Positions 25,400 through 34,032 of a DNA stretch of 64,000 nucleotides are shown here, piece by piece. The notes under the pieces are model-generated. The model saw only the letters and a list, made by a program, of their open reading frames with translations. It searched no databases and was not told the origin of the DNA. The position numbers and the translations under genes are program-made. This DNA comes from Caulobacter sp. Root655 (GTDB lineage: Bacteria; Pseudomonadota; Alphaproteobacteria; Caulobacterales; Caulobacteraceae). The DNA lies in assembly GCF_001427665.1 (NCBI RefSeq), contig NZ_LMHC01000026.1:1044-65043 (forward strand). The letters run 5' to 3'. Position 1 is the stretch's first letter, and each line of letters opens with the position of its first letter.

Positions 25400-27196
25400 A
25401 TGAGTTTGCCGGCTAGGTTGAAGCGTGAACTGCGGTTCCTGAAGGGGCTTTCGCGCACCCTGAAGCGCGTGAAGTCCATCGCGCCCGACAGCGCCAACCT
25501 GGTTTGCGACGACCTGGAAGCAGCGGTCGACAAGTGGCCGTCCAGCCCGGCGATCACCTTCGAAGGCAAGACCATCACCTATGCCGAGCTGGACGGCATC
25601 GCCAACCGCTACGCCCACTGGGCCAAGGGGCAAGGGATCACGCGCGGCCAGACCGTGGCGCTGTTCATGCCCAACCGGCTGGAATATCTGGCGATCTGGT
25701 ACGGCCTGTCGAAGGTCGGAGTGTCCACGGCCCTGATCAACAACCAATTGACCGGCCCGGCCCTGGCCCACTGCCTGAAGATTTCCAACGCCCTGCACTG
25801 CATCGTCGACGCCGAGACCTCGCCCTGTTTCGAGCAGGTGAAGGGCTTGCTGGACCCCATCCGCCATGTCCAGCAATGGGTGCTGGGCCCCGTGCATGGC
25901 GACCAGCGCGACCTGGTCAACGCCCTGAAAAGCTGCAGCCAGCTGCGTCCCGACCGTCTGACGGCCCGCAAAGGCCTGGTCGCCAAGGACACCGCGCTCT
26001 ACATCTTCACCAGCGGCACCACCGGCATGCCCAAGGCCGCCCGCATCACCCACATGCGGGCCCAGCTCTATATGCGCGGCTTCGCGGGTTCGACCGACGC
26101 CCGCGCCACCGACCGCATCTACATGACCCTGCCGCTGTACCACGCCACCGGCGGCCTCTGCGCCATGGGCGCGGCCCTGCTGAACGGCGGCTCGGTCGTG
26201 CTGCGCAAGAAGTTCTCGGTCAGCCAGTTCTGGGACGACGTGGTCGCCGAGAACTGCACGATGTTCGTCTATATCGGCGAGCTGTGCCGCTACCTGGCCA
26301 ACCACCCGGAAAGTCCCAACGAACGGGCCCACAAGATCCGCCTGATCTTCGGCAACGGCCTGCGCCCCGACGTCTGGGACACCATGCTGGACCGCTTCAA
26401 GGTGGGTGGCGTGCTGGAGTTCTACGGCGCGACCGAGGGCAATGTCTCGCTGTTCAACTTCGACGGCCGGCGCGGGGCGATCGGCCGGATTCCGAAATAC
26501 CTGCGAAGCAAGTTCAACATCCGCATCGTCAAGTTCGACGTCGAGACCGAGACGCCGGTGCGCGGCCCCAACGGCTGCTGCATCGAGGCCGCGCCCGGCG
26601 AGGTCGGCGAGTGCATCGGCCATATCGCCGGCGACGCCCGCTCCAACTTCACCGGCTACGCTGACAAGGCCGCCACCGAGAAGAAGATCCTGCACGACGC
26701 CTTCCAGAAGGGCGACGCCTGGTTCCGCACCGGCGACCTGATGCGCTCCGACGGCGACGGCTACCTCTATTTCGTCGACCGCATCGGCGACACCTTCCGC
26801 TGGAAGGGCGAGAACGTCGCCACCAGCGAGGTGTCCGAGCGTCTGTCCGGCGTCGAGGGGGTCCGCGAGATCAATGTCTACGGCGTGCCGATCGGCGACC
26901 TGGACGGCAAGGCCGGCATGGTCTCGCTGGTGGTCGGGCCCGAGTTCGACATCACCGCCCTGGCCGCCTATGTCGATCGCGAGCTGCCGACCTACGCGCG
27001 GCCGATCTTCGTGCGCCTGCAACCCGAGATCGAGACCACCGGTACCTTCAAATATCGCAAGATGGACCTGGTGCTGGAGGGCTTCGACCCCGCCAAGATC
27101 AAGGACCCGCTGTATTTCCGCGATCCGGCCAAGGGCTATGTGAAGCTGACCAAGGCGGTCCACGCCAAGATCCTGGCGGGCGCCTACCGCCTGTAG
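25400..27196 (+). CDS. Long-chain acyl-CoA synthetase (FATP/FadD6-like)
   Basis: 598 aa AMP-forming ligase. The P-loop YIFTSGTTGMPKAARITH, the FYGATEGNVSLFN motif, DLMRSDGDGYLYFVDRIGDTFRWKGENVAT and the C-terminal catalytic lysine region TGTFKYRKMDL are those of fatty-acid transport protein/very-long-chain acyl-CoA synthetases. Activates fatty acids to acyl-CoA, probably at the inner membrane. ATG at 25400 follows GGAG; the frame before it runs into the preceding gene and is rejected. Confidence 0.93.
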   Translation: MSLPARLKRELRFLKGLSRTLKRVKSIAPDSANLVCDDLEAAVDKWPSSPAITFEGKTITYAELDGIANRYAHWAKGQGITRGQTVALFMPNRLEYLAIWYGLSKVGVSTALINNQLTGPALAHCLKISNALHCIVDAETSPCFEQVKGLLDPIRHVQQWVLGPVHGDQRDLVNALKSCSQLRPDRLTARKGLVAKDTALYIFTSGTTGMPKAARITHMRAQLYMRGFAGSTDARATDRIYMTLPLYHATGGLCAMGAALLNGGSVVLRKKFSVSQFWDDVVAENCTMFVYIGELCRYLANHPESPNERAHKIRLIFGNGLRPDVWDTMLDRFKVGGVLEFYGATEGNVSLFNFDGRRGAIGRIPKYLRSKFNIRIVKFDVETETPVRGPNGCCIEAAPGEVGECIGHIAGDARSNFTGYADKAATEKKILHDAFQKGDAWFRTGDLMRSDGDGYLYFVDRIGDTFRWKGENVATSEVSERLSGVEGVREINVYGVPIGDLDGKAGMVSLVVGPEFDITALAAYVDRELPTYARPIFVRLQPEIETTGTFKYRKMDLVLEGFDPAKIKDPLYFRDPAKGYVKLTKAVHAKILAGAYRL

Positions 27197-27318
27197 GGGC
27201 GCGCCCGCCAGTGGTCAAATCCCGGGACGATGTTGTGATCGGCGCGAGGGATGCCTCGTGGCCGGGCGGGGTATAGATTGTCGCCCGAGATCGGGAGGGC
27301 CATCGTCGGAGCGCCATC

Positions 27319-28077
27319 ATGGCCGAACCTCATAGCGACACCACACCCAATCCATCCACACCCAATCCATCCACACCCAATCCATCCACACCCAATCCAT
27401 CCACACCCAATCCATCCGCGGGGCCCTCGCGGGAGAGCGCCGGACCGCCCCGGTCCCCGGCGGCCGAACCGGCGTCATTCCGTCCGGCCGGCGAGCAGGA
27501 CGGGACGGCCCCCGAAGCCAAGCCCGCACCTGGGGAAGGCAAGATCGAGTTCACCCACGAAGGCGGGGACATGGCGGCGGCGGGCCACCAGGCGATGCTC
27601 GCCTCGGTCCGTCTTTGGGAGCAGGCGCTAGAACCCCTCCAGGCGTTGGTGTCCAACATGACGCGATGGAGCGAAGAGTTCTGGCGCGAGGCGGCCAGCG
27701 GCCTGCGTCCCGTACCGTTCTCGCGGTTCCTGAGCCCGGCGCCGTTCCTGGACCTGCCGTCGATCGACGTGAAGGAACGGGTCGACGCCTATGTCGTGTC
27801 GGTGGAATTGCCGGGGCTCACCGACCGGGACGTCACCGTCTCGACCGAGCGCGACATGCTCCGGATCCAGGGCCAGAAGACCCAGGACCACGACGCGGCC
27901 ACCCAGACTTACCGGCGCAGCGAACGCTGGTTCGGACATTTCGAGCGGATCTTCCCGCTGCCACCCGGGACGGCCGCCGACCGGATGACGACCTCGATGC
28001 GCGACGGCGTCCTGGAAATCATCCTGCCCAAGGTCGGGTCGGCGGTGGAGCCGCCCCCGACCGGGGTTCGTCACTGA
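27319..28077 (+). CDS. Small heat-shock protein (Hsp20) with a repetitive N-terminal tail
   Basis: 252 aa, about 100 residues longer than a typical Hsp20. Residues 9-33 are five copies of TPNPS; residues 34-80 are also proline-, serine- and charge-rich and probably disordered. A helical stretch (AAAGHQAMLASVRLWEQALE) precedes the alpha-crystallin domain, which runs from IDVKERVDAYVVSVELPGL to MRDGVLEIILPK with the conserved GVL. sHsps bind unfolding proteins without ATP. Start has GGAG eight bases upstream. The tail suggests altered oligomer assembly or surface exposure, which is inference. Confidence 0.92.
   Translation: MAEPHSDTTPNPSTPNPSTPNPSTPNPSTPNPSAGPSRESAGPPRSPAAEPASFRPAGEQDGTAPEAKPAPGEGKIEFTHEGGDMAAAGHQAMLASVRLWEQALEPLQALVSNMTRWSEEFWREAASGLRPVPFSRFLSPAPFLDLPSIDVKERVDAYVVSVELPGLTDRDVTVSTERDMLRIQGQKTQDHDAATQTYRRSERWFGHFERIFPLPPGTAADRMTTSMRDGVLEIILPKVGSAVEPPPTGVRH
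27341..27415 (+). repeat. 15-bp tandem repeat, five units
   Basis: Five exact copies of CCACACCCAATCCAT, in frame, coding TPNPS inside the Hsp20 gene. Identical units suggest recent expansion by slippage; the unit length keeps the frame whatever the copy number. Confidence 0.97.
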
Positions 28078-28757
28078 GGGGAGGGGCGGGGTCGGTCCTT
28101 GGGTCTCCTCCGCCACCCTTTCGGTCGTCATCCCGGGCCTTGTGCCCGGGATCCCTCTCTCCGCCGCAAGGGCAGGAGTGTGGCGCGCTGGCGCGCCACT
28201 GCGCTTCACCATCAGCTGAACCAGGGGTCCCGGACACAAGGCCCGGGATGACGGTTGAAAGGTGGAGTGTAGAAAGAAGGGTTCGACGGCCCGGGCCGCG
28301 CCCCGACATCGTCGGAGGCAGATACAGCGAAGCCCGGCGTTCACCTCCTTTTTTCGGGAGGGGGATCGCGTCGGGCTTCCTGGTCCGGTCAATCGCCTCA
28401 TATTTCGGAGGTGATCCTCCCAGATCGGGATCGACGGCTTTCGCCTTCGATCCATCATAAAAACGATCCTGGCCCTCCAGCGTTCCCACCGGAAGCTCAA
28501 AAAAATGAGATTTCGAGGTCGACGAATTTTCGTGGCTGACCAATACGCCTGAGCGGGAACGCCAAGAGCCGTCATGGTGACACTGTCACCGTAATCCCTG
28601 TCAGTCGAACTGACGGGCCGCCAACGTCTCTAGATGATTTTGTGCGCGCGGACTGGCGCGTATCTGATCAACCTCCGATTACAGATATGGCAATGCGCGC
28701 GCGATCGTTGACATAACGGTGTTTTTCGAGGCCAGTTCGCTGCGAAGGGGAGCTCCA
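28078..28757. other. 680-bp non-coding stretch
   Basis: Holds the GTCATCCCGGG-type repeat at 28127-28252, a 15-base palindrome GGTGACACTGTCACC at 28576-28590 and a second short one, GTCAGTCGAACTGAC, about 10 bases later. The last two stand 140-180 bases before the next gene and could be regulator sites. A minus-strand ORF starting at 28543 is not convincing because it runs through the repeat and into the Hsp20 gene. Confidence 0.6.
28127..28252. repeat. Inverted repeat, GTCATCCCGGGCCTTGTG type
   Basis: Perfect 18-base outer arms (28127-28144 and 28235-28252) extended by imperfect CCCGGGATCC/GGGTCCCGG pairing. Related to the element at 45209-45317 by the GTCATCCCGG ends. Confidence 0.85.
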
Positions 28758-29690
28758 ATGAAACGCGCCATCGCCCTGTGCATGATGCTGAGTGTTGCCG
28801 CCGTGCCGAGCGCTGCTCAGCAGCCGACTGAGACTGAATCCACCCGGATCGTCGAGTTTTTCTTCAACGATCCGGCCGTCACCCCGGACATGATGAAATC
28901 TACTCTGTTGAAGGTCTACAACGGCATCGGAGTGGACGGCTTCAAATTCGAAGGCAAAGGGGTTTCGATCCAGCACACGAAATTCCGGGTTGGAAGCCAT
29001 CGCCCACCCTGCGTTGGTGACCTCGATGCACAGACCCAAATAGGCCAAGCGCTAGCGGTGGGCGGCGGCGCGATGCTCGGCGCTTCGGCGGCCGGCGGCC
29101 CAGGCGCCCCCGTGATCGCCGCGATCGGCGCCGCTATCGCCACCGTGGGGGCGATCCTGGCCGCCGACCCACAGCAGACCAATTCGAATTGCTCTCTGGC
29201 GTGTACGGCGGTCGCCGGCCACTACGACGACGCAGACCTGAGATCGAAACTGCGGGTGCAGTTTCTGTACTCTAAGTGGGGCGGTGCGCCATTCACTCAG
29301 TTCACCCCTGGCAGTGATGGCGAATACTTCTATGCATCTGATTGGGAGCTTCGACAGGTCGATCTACCGATCGACAAGGCTTCTGAGTTGGCCGGCGTCA
29401 GCTTGGTGAAACATAACGAGGGGATCGGACAGCCTCCCGACCAAGGGCTTCAATCGTGCCCCGTGACGCTTGTGTGTTCCCAGATCAGAAATTGGTCGCA
29501 CACGCGCGACCAATCGCTTCAGGTCGTCGCGACACTTGATAGAGACCACGTCGCATCTGGCGCGTGCCTAGATCCGACCCTGGTCAACAAGGATTTGTAC
29601 GCCGACAACATCGTCAAGGCACTCCCCGCCGAGTATGTGGACCACTATTATCAAGCCATGGCGAAACGCGCGAGAATGCCGCCGCAGTAA
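28758..29690 (+). CDS. Secreted protein of unknown function, 310 aa
   Basis: Signal peptide MKRAIALCMMLSVAAVPSAA; mature part starts QQPTETES. Residues about 95-140 are a glycine/alanine-rich hydrophobic stretch (AVGGGAMLGASAAGGPGAPV then AAIGAAIATVGAILAA) like glycine-zipper segments that enter membranes or form oligomers. Several cysteines around it (PPCVGD, NCSLAC, SCPVTLVCS) could form periplasmic disulfides. GAAGGGGAG precedes the ATG. Base composition is less G/C than its neighbours, and no homologous family comes to mind, so lateral origin is possible. Stands alone with a palindrome-bearing upstream region. Confidence 0.8.
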   Translation: MKRAIALCMMLSVAAVPSAAQQPTETESTRIVEFFFNDPAVTPDMMKSTLLKVYNGIGVDGFKFEGKGVSIQHTKFRVGSHRPPCVGDLDAQTQIGQALAVGGGAMLGASAAGGPGAPVIAAIGAAIATVGAILAADPQQTNSNCSLACTAVAGHYDDADLRSKLRVQFLYSKWGGAPFTQFTPGSDGEYFYASDWELRQVDLPIDKASELAGVSLVKHNEGIGQPPDQGLQSCPVTLVCSQIRNWSHTRDQSLQVVATLDRDHVASGACLDPTLVNKDLYADNIVKALPAEYVDHYYQAMAKRARMPPQ

Positions 29691-29814
29691 ACACGCCTTT
29701 TTTTGACTGTAGGCGGTCGCGACGTTCCTGATCGGCCAGTTCGCATGGCACATCAGGCCGCAAGGGCGAGATCCAGCTGGCGAGTTAGACCGCCCCCATC
29801 CTACCACCACAACC

Positions 29815-30231
29815 CTACAACTCCCCTGCCACCCCGCCCCAGTCGGCCGGGTCGACGTCGGCGATCGATTGCGAGAAGGTCCAGACGTGGCCGGCCAGGT
29901 CGACGGCGACGTACTGGCGCTCGCCGTAGGCGTGGTCGCTGGGCGGGCCGACGATCCAGGCGCCGTGGGCCTTGGCGTGGGCATGGTGGGCGTCGACGTC
30001 GTCGACCCGCACCATCACGCCGTGGACGCGGTCGCCCTTGGCCAGGGTTCCCCGGGCCTTGGTGACAACCAAGGCGCCGTCGCCGATATTGAGCTGGGCC
30101 CGATGGTCGCCGATCGTCAGGCGCGGGGTGAAGCCGAAGGCGGCGCACAGCCAGTCGACGGCCGCCCCCACCTCGGGATAGGCCAGTTCCGGTATCACCG
30201 CGGCGCGCGGCATCGAGCGATTGGCCAGCAT
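29815..30231 (-). CDS. VOC/glyoxalase-fold protein
   Basis: 138 aa. Two beta-alpha-beta-beta-beta units: PRAAVIPELAYPEVGAAVDW then ALVVTKARG, followed by GVMVRVDDVDAHHAHAKAHG and RQYVAVDLAGHVWTFSQS. This is the glyoxalase-like form seen in PhnB-like and antibiotic-resistance-like small VOC proteins. AAGGAGG stands before the ATG. Metal ligands cannot be fixed by eye. Separate from the M23 gene by about 20 bases of the same strand, so it may be the last gene of that transcript... the order is M23 downstream, this gene ends at 29815. Confidence 0.85.
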   Translation of the reverse strand: MLANRSMPRAAVIPELAYPEVGAAVDWLCAAFGFTPRLTIGDHRAQLNIGDGALVVTKARGTLAKGDRVHGVMVRVDDVDAHHAHAKAHGAWIVGPPSDHAYGERQYVAVDLAGHVWTFSQSIADVDPADWGGVAGEL

Positions 30232-30252
30232 GGCTTCCTCCTTCGGGTCCCG

Positions 30253-31173
30253 TCAGGCGCCGCAGGCCGCTCCGTTCAGCTTCCGCTGATAGGCCTCGGC
30301 CAAACTCATATAGGGCGGCAGGAAGGTGTGCAGCACCACCGTCTTGCCGTCCGTCGTCACGCCCGCCGCCCCGGCCCGCATCTCGAAGTGCAGGTGGATG
30401 GTGGTCGGCGTGCCGCCGAAGTCGTTGGCCACCTTGCCCAGCCTCTGGCCGACGGCGACGCTGTCGCCTTCATGCACCGCCAGGGTCGTCATCTGCATGT
30501 GCAGGTAGCGATAGGTGCGGTGCGGGGCGGCCGAGGCGGTCAGGGTGACGGTGTAGGTCCCGATGTCGGTGATCACGCCCTTTTCGGCCGCCACCGCCCA
30601 GTGCAGGTTCTTCTTGCAGGTGGCCGGGCGGATGTCCTGGCCCTGGTGGCCCGCGCCGCCGGCGCACAGCGGCGTGTCGCGCGAGCGGGCCTCGCAGAAA
30701 TTGTCGCGCCAGGGCAGGCTGTAATTGGCGCTGTCGCACTGGCTGGTCCCGGCCGGACCCAGGCCGCCGCCGTGGCCATAGACCTGGGAATTGGCGAAGG
30801 CCGCCTCCTCCAGCGGCCAGCACATGCTGGGCGACCACACCGTGCGGTCCAGATAGCCCTTGCCCTGGCCGGCCGGGATCGCGCCGGGCGGTCCGTGGTC
30901 GAAGGCGGCGGGCGAGGGGGCCGGCGGCGTGGCCGGCTGGACCGGCGGCTCGGCGACCGGCGGGATCGGCTCGCCGGGCGTCTGCTCGGCGCCGCCGTCG
31001 CCGGGGACGTCCTCCGGCGTCGGGGCGCCGGGTTCGGGCGAGGCCGGCGTCTTGACCTCGCCGCCGGGCGTCGCCGGTTTCGGGGTCTTGGGCTCGCAGG
31101 CGCTCAGGGCCAGGGCGGCCATCAGCAGCATGGGCAAGAAGGGGGGCGGTGAAAGAGCGAGGATCCCGCGCAT
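30253..31173 (-). CDS. M23 family metallopeptidase, lipoprotein
   Basis: 306 aa. Lipobox LALSAC (lipid on C26), then a long proline-rich spacer to about residue 95 (PTPEDVPGDGG, PPVQPATPPAPSP) that would let the enzyme reach peptidoglycan, then the catalytic domain with H176 and D180 (HQGQDIRP) and H260-x-H262 (HLHFEMR), the zinc and general-base residues of LytM-type endopeptidases. All key residues are present, so it is probably active rather than an EnvC-like activator. Starts 4 bases after the stop of the 221-aa gene upstream, so the two are co-transcribed. Confidence 0.9.
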   Translation of the reverse strand: MRGILALSPPPFLPMLLMAALALSACEPKTPKPATPGGEVKTPASPEPGAPTPEDVPGDGGAEQTPGEPIPPVAEPPVQPATPPAPSPAAFDHGPPGAIPAGQGKGYLDRTVWSPSMCWPLEEAAFANSQVYGHGGGLGPAGTSQCDSANYSLPWRDNFCEARSRDTPLCAGGAGHQGQDIRPATCKKNLHWAVAAEKGVITDIGTYTVTLTASAAPHRTYRYLHMQMTTLAVHEGDSVAVGQRLGKVANDFGGTPTTIHLHFEMRAGAAGVTTDGKTVVLHTFLPPYMSLAEAYQRKLNGAACGA

Positions 31174-31177
31174 CGGC

Positions 31178-31843
31178 CTAGCCCCCCAGGCCGGCTTCGG
31201 CGCGGGCGGCGGCGCCCATTACCACGGCGGTGGTCTTGGCCGCCAGCCCCTGGGCGTAGTTGTCGTCCATGCAGCGCGGGTCGGTGGGCGCGTCGCAGCG
31301 CACCTCGACGGTGTAGAGCACGCCATAGCGCACGAAGCTGATCAGCTGGCCATCGACCGTGCGCTGGGTCGTCGCGCCCTCGGGGCCCACGGGGGTGATC
31401 TTCAGCGGCGCGCCGGCCGGCAGCGGGACCACCGTGGTCGTGCCGCTGAGCGAGACGCCCAGCCCCGGCGCGTCGGCGGTCAGGGTGTAGTAGTCGCCGA
31501 ACGAATAGAGCCGCGCCCCGGCCGTCAGGTCGGCGTCGGTGGGCAGCAGGATCGGCACGCGGGTGGCGTCCACCGCCGCCTTGTCGAGGTTGGGCGCCAG
31601 GGTCTCGCCGGCCCCGCCGGTCTGGCGCAGTCCGCCGACCGCGCCCTGCCAGTCGACCCGGCCGCCGGTCCGCTGGCGTCCCGCGACCAGGGCCCCGCGT
31701 CGGGCCGCCAGCTGGGCGGCCGTCGGCCCAGCGCTTGGGACCTGCGCCCCCGTCGCGGGATCGACCCGCGTCTGGGAATCCGCCGCCCCCAACACCCCCG
31801 CCGCCAGGACGACGCCCAGCAGCATACCCGTCACCAGTCGCAT
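31178..31843 (-). CDS. Exported protein of unknown function, 221 aa
   Basis: Signal peptide MRLVTGMLLGVVLAAGVLGA. Mature region: a proline/glycine-rich start, then a beta-rich part (ARLYSFGDYYTLTADAPGLG, GTTTVVPLPAG) and RYGVLYTVEVRCDAPTDPRC with two cysteines that could pair. No family recognised. It is the first gene of a pair with the M23 lipoprotein, so a role at the cell wall is the natural guess. Confidence 0.82.
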   Translation of the reverse strand: MRLVTGMLLGVVLAAGVLGAADSQTRVDPATGAQVPSAGPTAAQLAARRGALVAGRQRTGGRVDWQGAVGGLRQTGGAGETLAPNLDKAAVDATRVPILLPTDADLTAGARLYSFGDYYTLTADAPGLGVSLSGTTTVVPLPAGAPLKITPVGPEGATTQRTVDGQLISFVRYGVLYTVEVRCDAPTDPRCMDDNYAQGLAAKTTAVVMGAAARAEAGLGG

Positions 31844-32055
31844 GAGAGCCCCCTCGCATCACGCCGTTCTCTCAACCATAGGGCGCCGGCGGGCCGCTGT
31901 TAACCTTTCATCGGCGGGCCGATGATGAAGACCCGATCTCGCAGCGCGATTGAACGCGCGGGACATCCTGGCTATAGGACCTGTCTGATCACGGGTCATG
32001 TGTGTGGCGGCCCGATAAATCCCAAGCTTCTTCAAACGGATAGGGTGATTTCGCC

Positions 32056-32412
32056 ATGCTGCTGACGATGATGAAGGCCAAGCTTCACCGCGCCACCGTC
32101 ACCCAGGCCGACCTGGACTACGAAGGCTCGATCGCCATCGACACCGACCTGCTGGACGCCGCCGGCATCCTGGCCAACGAGCAGGTCGACGTGCTGAACA
32201 TCACCACCGGCGCCCGCTTCACCACCTACGCCATCGCCGCGCCGCGCGGCTCCAAGGTGATCGGCGTCAACGGCGCCGCCGCCCGCCTGGTGCAGAAGAA
32301 CGACACCGTGATCGTCGTGGCCTATTGCCAGATGCCGGCCGAGGAGGCGCGCAACTACGCCCCCACCGTCGTGCTGCTGGAAAACGGCAACCACATCAAG
32401 AAAGCCGCCTGA
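32056..32412 (+). CDS. panD: Aspartate 1-decarboxylase
   Basis: 118 aa. Begins MLLTMMKAKLHRATVTQADL with G24-S25 in DYEGSIAID; Ser25 is where the pro-enzyme cleaves itself to make the pyruvoyl group. Tyr/Asn positions of the active site (NITTGARF, VNGAAARL) are present. Converts aspartate to beta-alanine for pantothenate and CoA. Followed after two bases by a lipoprotein gene. Confidence 0.96.
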   Translation: MLLTMMKAKLHRATVTQADLDYEGSIAIDTDLLDAAGILANEQVDVLNITTGARFTTYAIAAPRGSKVIGVNGAAARLVQKNDTVIVVAYCQMPAEEARNYAPTVVLLENGNHIKKAA

Positions 32413-32414
32413 GG

Positions 32415-32873
32415 GTGCGGCGCCTCGCCGTCCTGGCGCTCGCGGCCGTCGCGCTGGGCGCCTGTTCGCCCAAGCTGCCGCAGGGCGTCGACGAGGCCCG
32501 GCTGTCCGAGACCGTCGGCCGCGCCATCGGCGGGCCCAACACCTGCGTGATGCTGGCCGACAAGGCCGGCAAGGTGGTGTGGAAGGCGGGAGGCTACATC
32601 ACCTGCGCCCGCAACCTGCCGACCTGCGCGGGGGCCACGGCCACCGCCCAGACGGTGCTCGAGGGCGCGGCGGGCCGGCCGGCGCGGTTCGCCAGCTGCC
32701 CGTCGGGCCCGGGCGTCGCCACCGTCGGCTGGGCCATGGGCCTGGTCCCGGCGGGCGAGGGCCGGCCGGACCGCGGCCTGTCCTACGTGGCGGTGATGGA
32801 GGGCGAGCGCGCCTTGCCGGGCCGCGAGGTCCAGGACCGGGTGGAGCGGGCGTTCAGGAAGGCGGGGCTGTAG
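32415..32873 (+). CDS. Small lipoprotein of unknown function, 152 aa
   Basis: GTG start 2 bases after the panD stop, giving RRLAVLALAAVALGACSPK with lipobox LGAC. The mature region has three further cysteines (NTCVML, YITCARNLPTC) and one later (ASCPSG) that could form two disulfides. No known domain recognised. The ribosome site is weak, so translation probably depends on coupling to panD. A hairpin repeat follows the stop. Confidence 0.8.
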   Translation: MRRLAVLALAAVALGACSPKLPQGVDEARLSETVGRAIGGPNTCVMLADKAGKVVWKAGGYITCARNLPTCAGATATAQTVLEGAAGRPARFASCPSGPGVATVGWAMGLVPAGEGRPDRGLSYVAVMEGERALPGREVQDRVERAFRKAGL

Positions 32874-32877
32874 CAAT

Positions 32878-32991
32878 CTCCCTTCCCCCTTGATGGGGGA
32901 AGGGCCGGGGATGGGGGTGATGCGGCGGTTCAGCGGCACGGCCGCTGTCACCCCCACCCCCTAACCCCTCCCCCATCAAGGGGGAGGGGAG
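32878..32991. repeat. Inverted repeat, CCCCCTTGATGGGGGA type
   Basis: Imperfect arms built of CTCCCTTCCCCCTTGATGGG and its complement, with a second GGGGGTGA/TCACCCCC pairing inside. Lies between convergent genes. Related in style to the elements at 54428 and 45069. Confidence 0.75.
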
Positions 32992-32999
32992 CAGCGGTC

Positions 33000-33749
33000 T
33001 TACTTCGCCACTTCGTAGGTCGCCGTCACGTCGATGCGCACCTTCAGTTCGCCGGCCGCGATCGGGCTGCTGTCGGACATCTCGCGCTTGGCCATGGCGT
33101 ACATCGGCATCGGCTGCGGCATGGGCTGGTAGCCGCCGCCTTCGTTCAGGCTGACCAGGCGGACGATCTTGTAGCCGGTGGCCCGGGCGTAGAGCTCGGC
33201 CTTGGCCTGCAGGGCCTTGACCGCGTCCAGCCGCGCCGCGTCCTCGGCCGCGTCCGGGTTCTGCAGGCCAAAGCTGATGCCGCTCACATTGGTGGCCCCG
33301 GCCGAGACCGTGGCGTCCACCGTCTGGCCCAGCTTGGACAGGTCGCGCACCCGGATCGTCACCTGGTTGCTGGCCTGGTAGCCGTTCAGCTTGGGCGGCT
33401 GGTTCTGCTCGTAGACATATTGCGGATTGACGTTCAGGCCCGAGGTCTGGACGTCGCGGTCCTCGATGCCGGCCTTCTTCAGGGCGGCGATCACCTTGTT
33501 CATCTGGGCGGCGTTGCCCGTCAGGGCCTGGGCGGCGGTCGGGGCGTCGGTCGTCACGCCCAGCGAGATGGTGGCCAGGTCGGGGACCACCTTGGTCTCG
33601 CCGAAGGCCGACAGGTTCAGGGTGGTGGCGCGGAAGGCGGCGTCGGGCGCGCTCTGGGCGTGGGCGGGCAGGGCGGCGACGGCGGCCAGCAGCGCGCCGG
33701 CCAGGGCCGCGGAAGCGGCGGCGGCCGAGCGGGAAATCTTGGCGGTCAT
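33000..33749 (-). CDS. SIMPL-domain (DUF541) periplasmic protein
   Basis: 249 aa. Signal peptide ending ALPAHAQS, then LNLSAFGETKVVPDLATISLGV, the hallmark start of the SIMPL domain, with AALKKAGIEDRDVQTSGLNV and ASNQVTIRVRDLSKLGQTVD further on. Oxidative-stress-defence and outer-membrane-associated functions have been proposed for the family; here function is unknown. ATG at 33749 is preceded by GGAG; a longer frame exists but lacks a signal peptide. Confidence 0.9.
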   Translation of the reverse strand: MTAKISRSAAAASAALAGALLAAVAALPAHAQSAPDAAFRATTLNLSAFGETKVVPDLATISLGVTTDAPTAAQALTGNAAQMNKVIAALKKAGIEDRDVQTSGLNVNPQYVYEQNQPPKLNGYQASNQVTIRVRDLSKLGQTVDATVSAGATNVSGISFGLQNPDAAEDAARLDAVKALQAKAELYARATGYKIVRLVSLNEGGGYQPMPQPMPMYAMAKREMSDSSPIAAGELKVRIDVTATYEVAK

Positions 33750-33956
33750 GTTCGTTGTTCTCCGTGCGGGCTCTTTGTTTAGCCGAGGGCCGCGACCTTG
33801 GTTGTCCATCCTCCGACCACAATCAAGCGTTGCCGAAGGACGACCGTTCCCCTCCATGACAGCCCCAACCTGAACCGGACCTTTAAGCGCCGTGCAGCCC
33901 ATGCTAATCGACCCCTCCTCCCGCCATCCTCTGAACGGGACGCGCGCCGCGCACGG

Positions 33957-34032
33957 GGGCCTGTAGCTCAATGGTTAGAGCCGACCGCTCATAACGGTCT
34001 GGTTGGGGGTTCGAGTCCCTCCAGGCCTACCA
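33957..34032 (+). tRNA. tRNA with CAT anticodon, probably tRNA-Ile2
   Basis: GGGCCTG acceptor strand pairs with CAGGCCT; D arm TAGCTCAATGGTTAGAGCC; anticodon stem GACCG/CGGTC around CTCATAA; T arm GGGGGTTCGAGTCCCTC; encoded CCA. CAT may be elongator Met or, after lysidine modification by TilS, Ile (AUA). The acceptor sequence and the ACCGCTCATAACGGT arm look more like Ile2. AT-rich accessory DNA starts directly downstream. Confidence 0.93.

Noticed and set aside
27341..27415. Tandem 15-bp repeat read as a CRISPR array
   Set aside because: Units are directly adjacent with no spacers, in frame and inside a heat-shock gene; no cas genes nearby.
28019..28543. Minus-strand ORF with a protein-like first 75 residues
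   Set aside because: It runs through the inverted repeat at 28127-28252 and into the Hsp20 gene on the other strand. A short real gene at its 5' end cannot be excluded but has no clear ribosome site.
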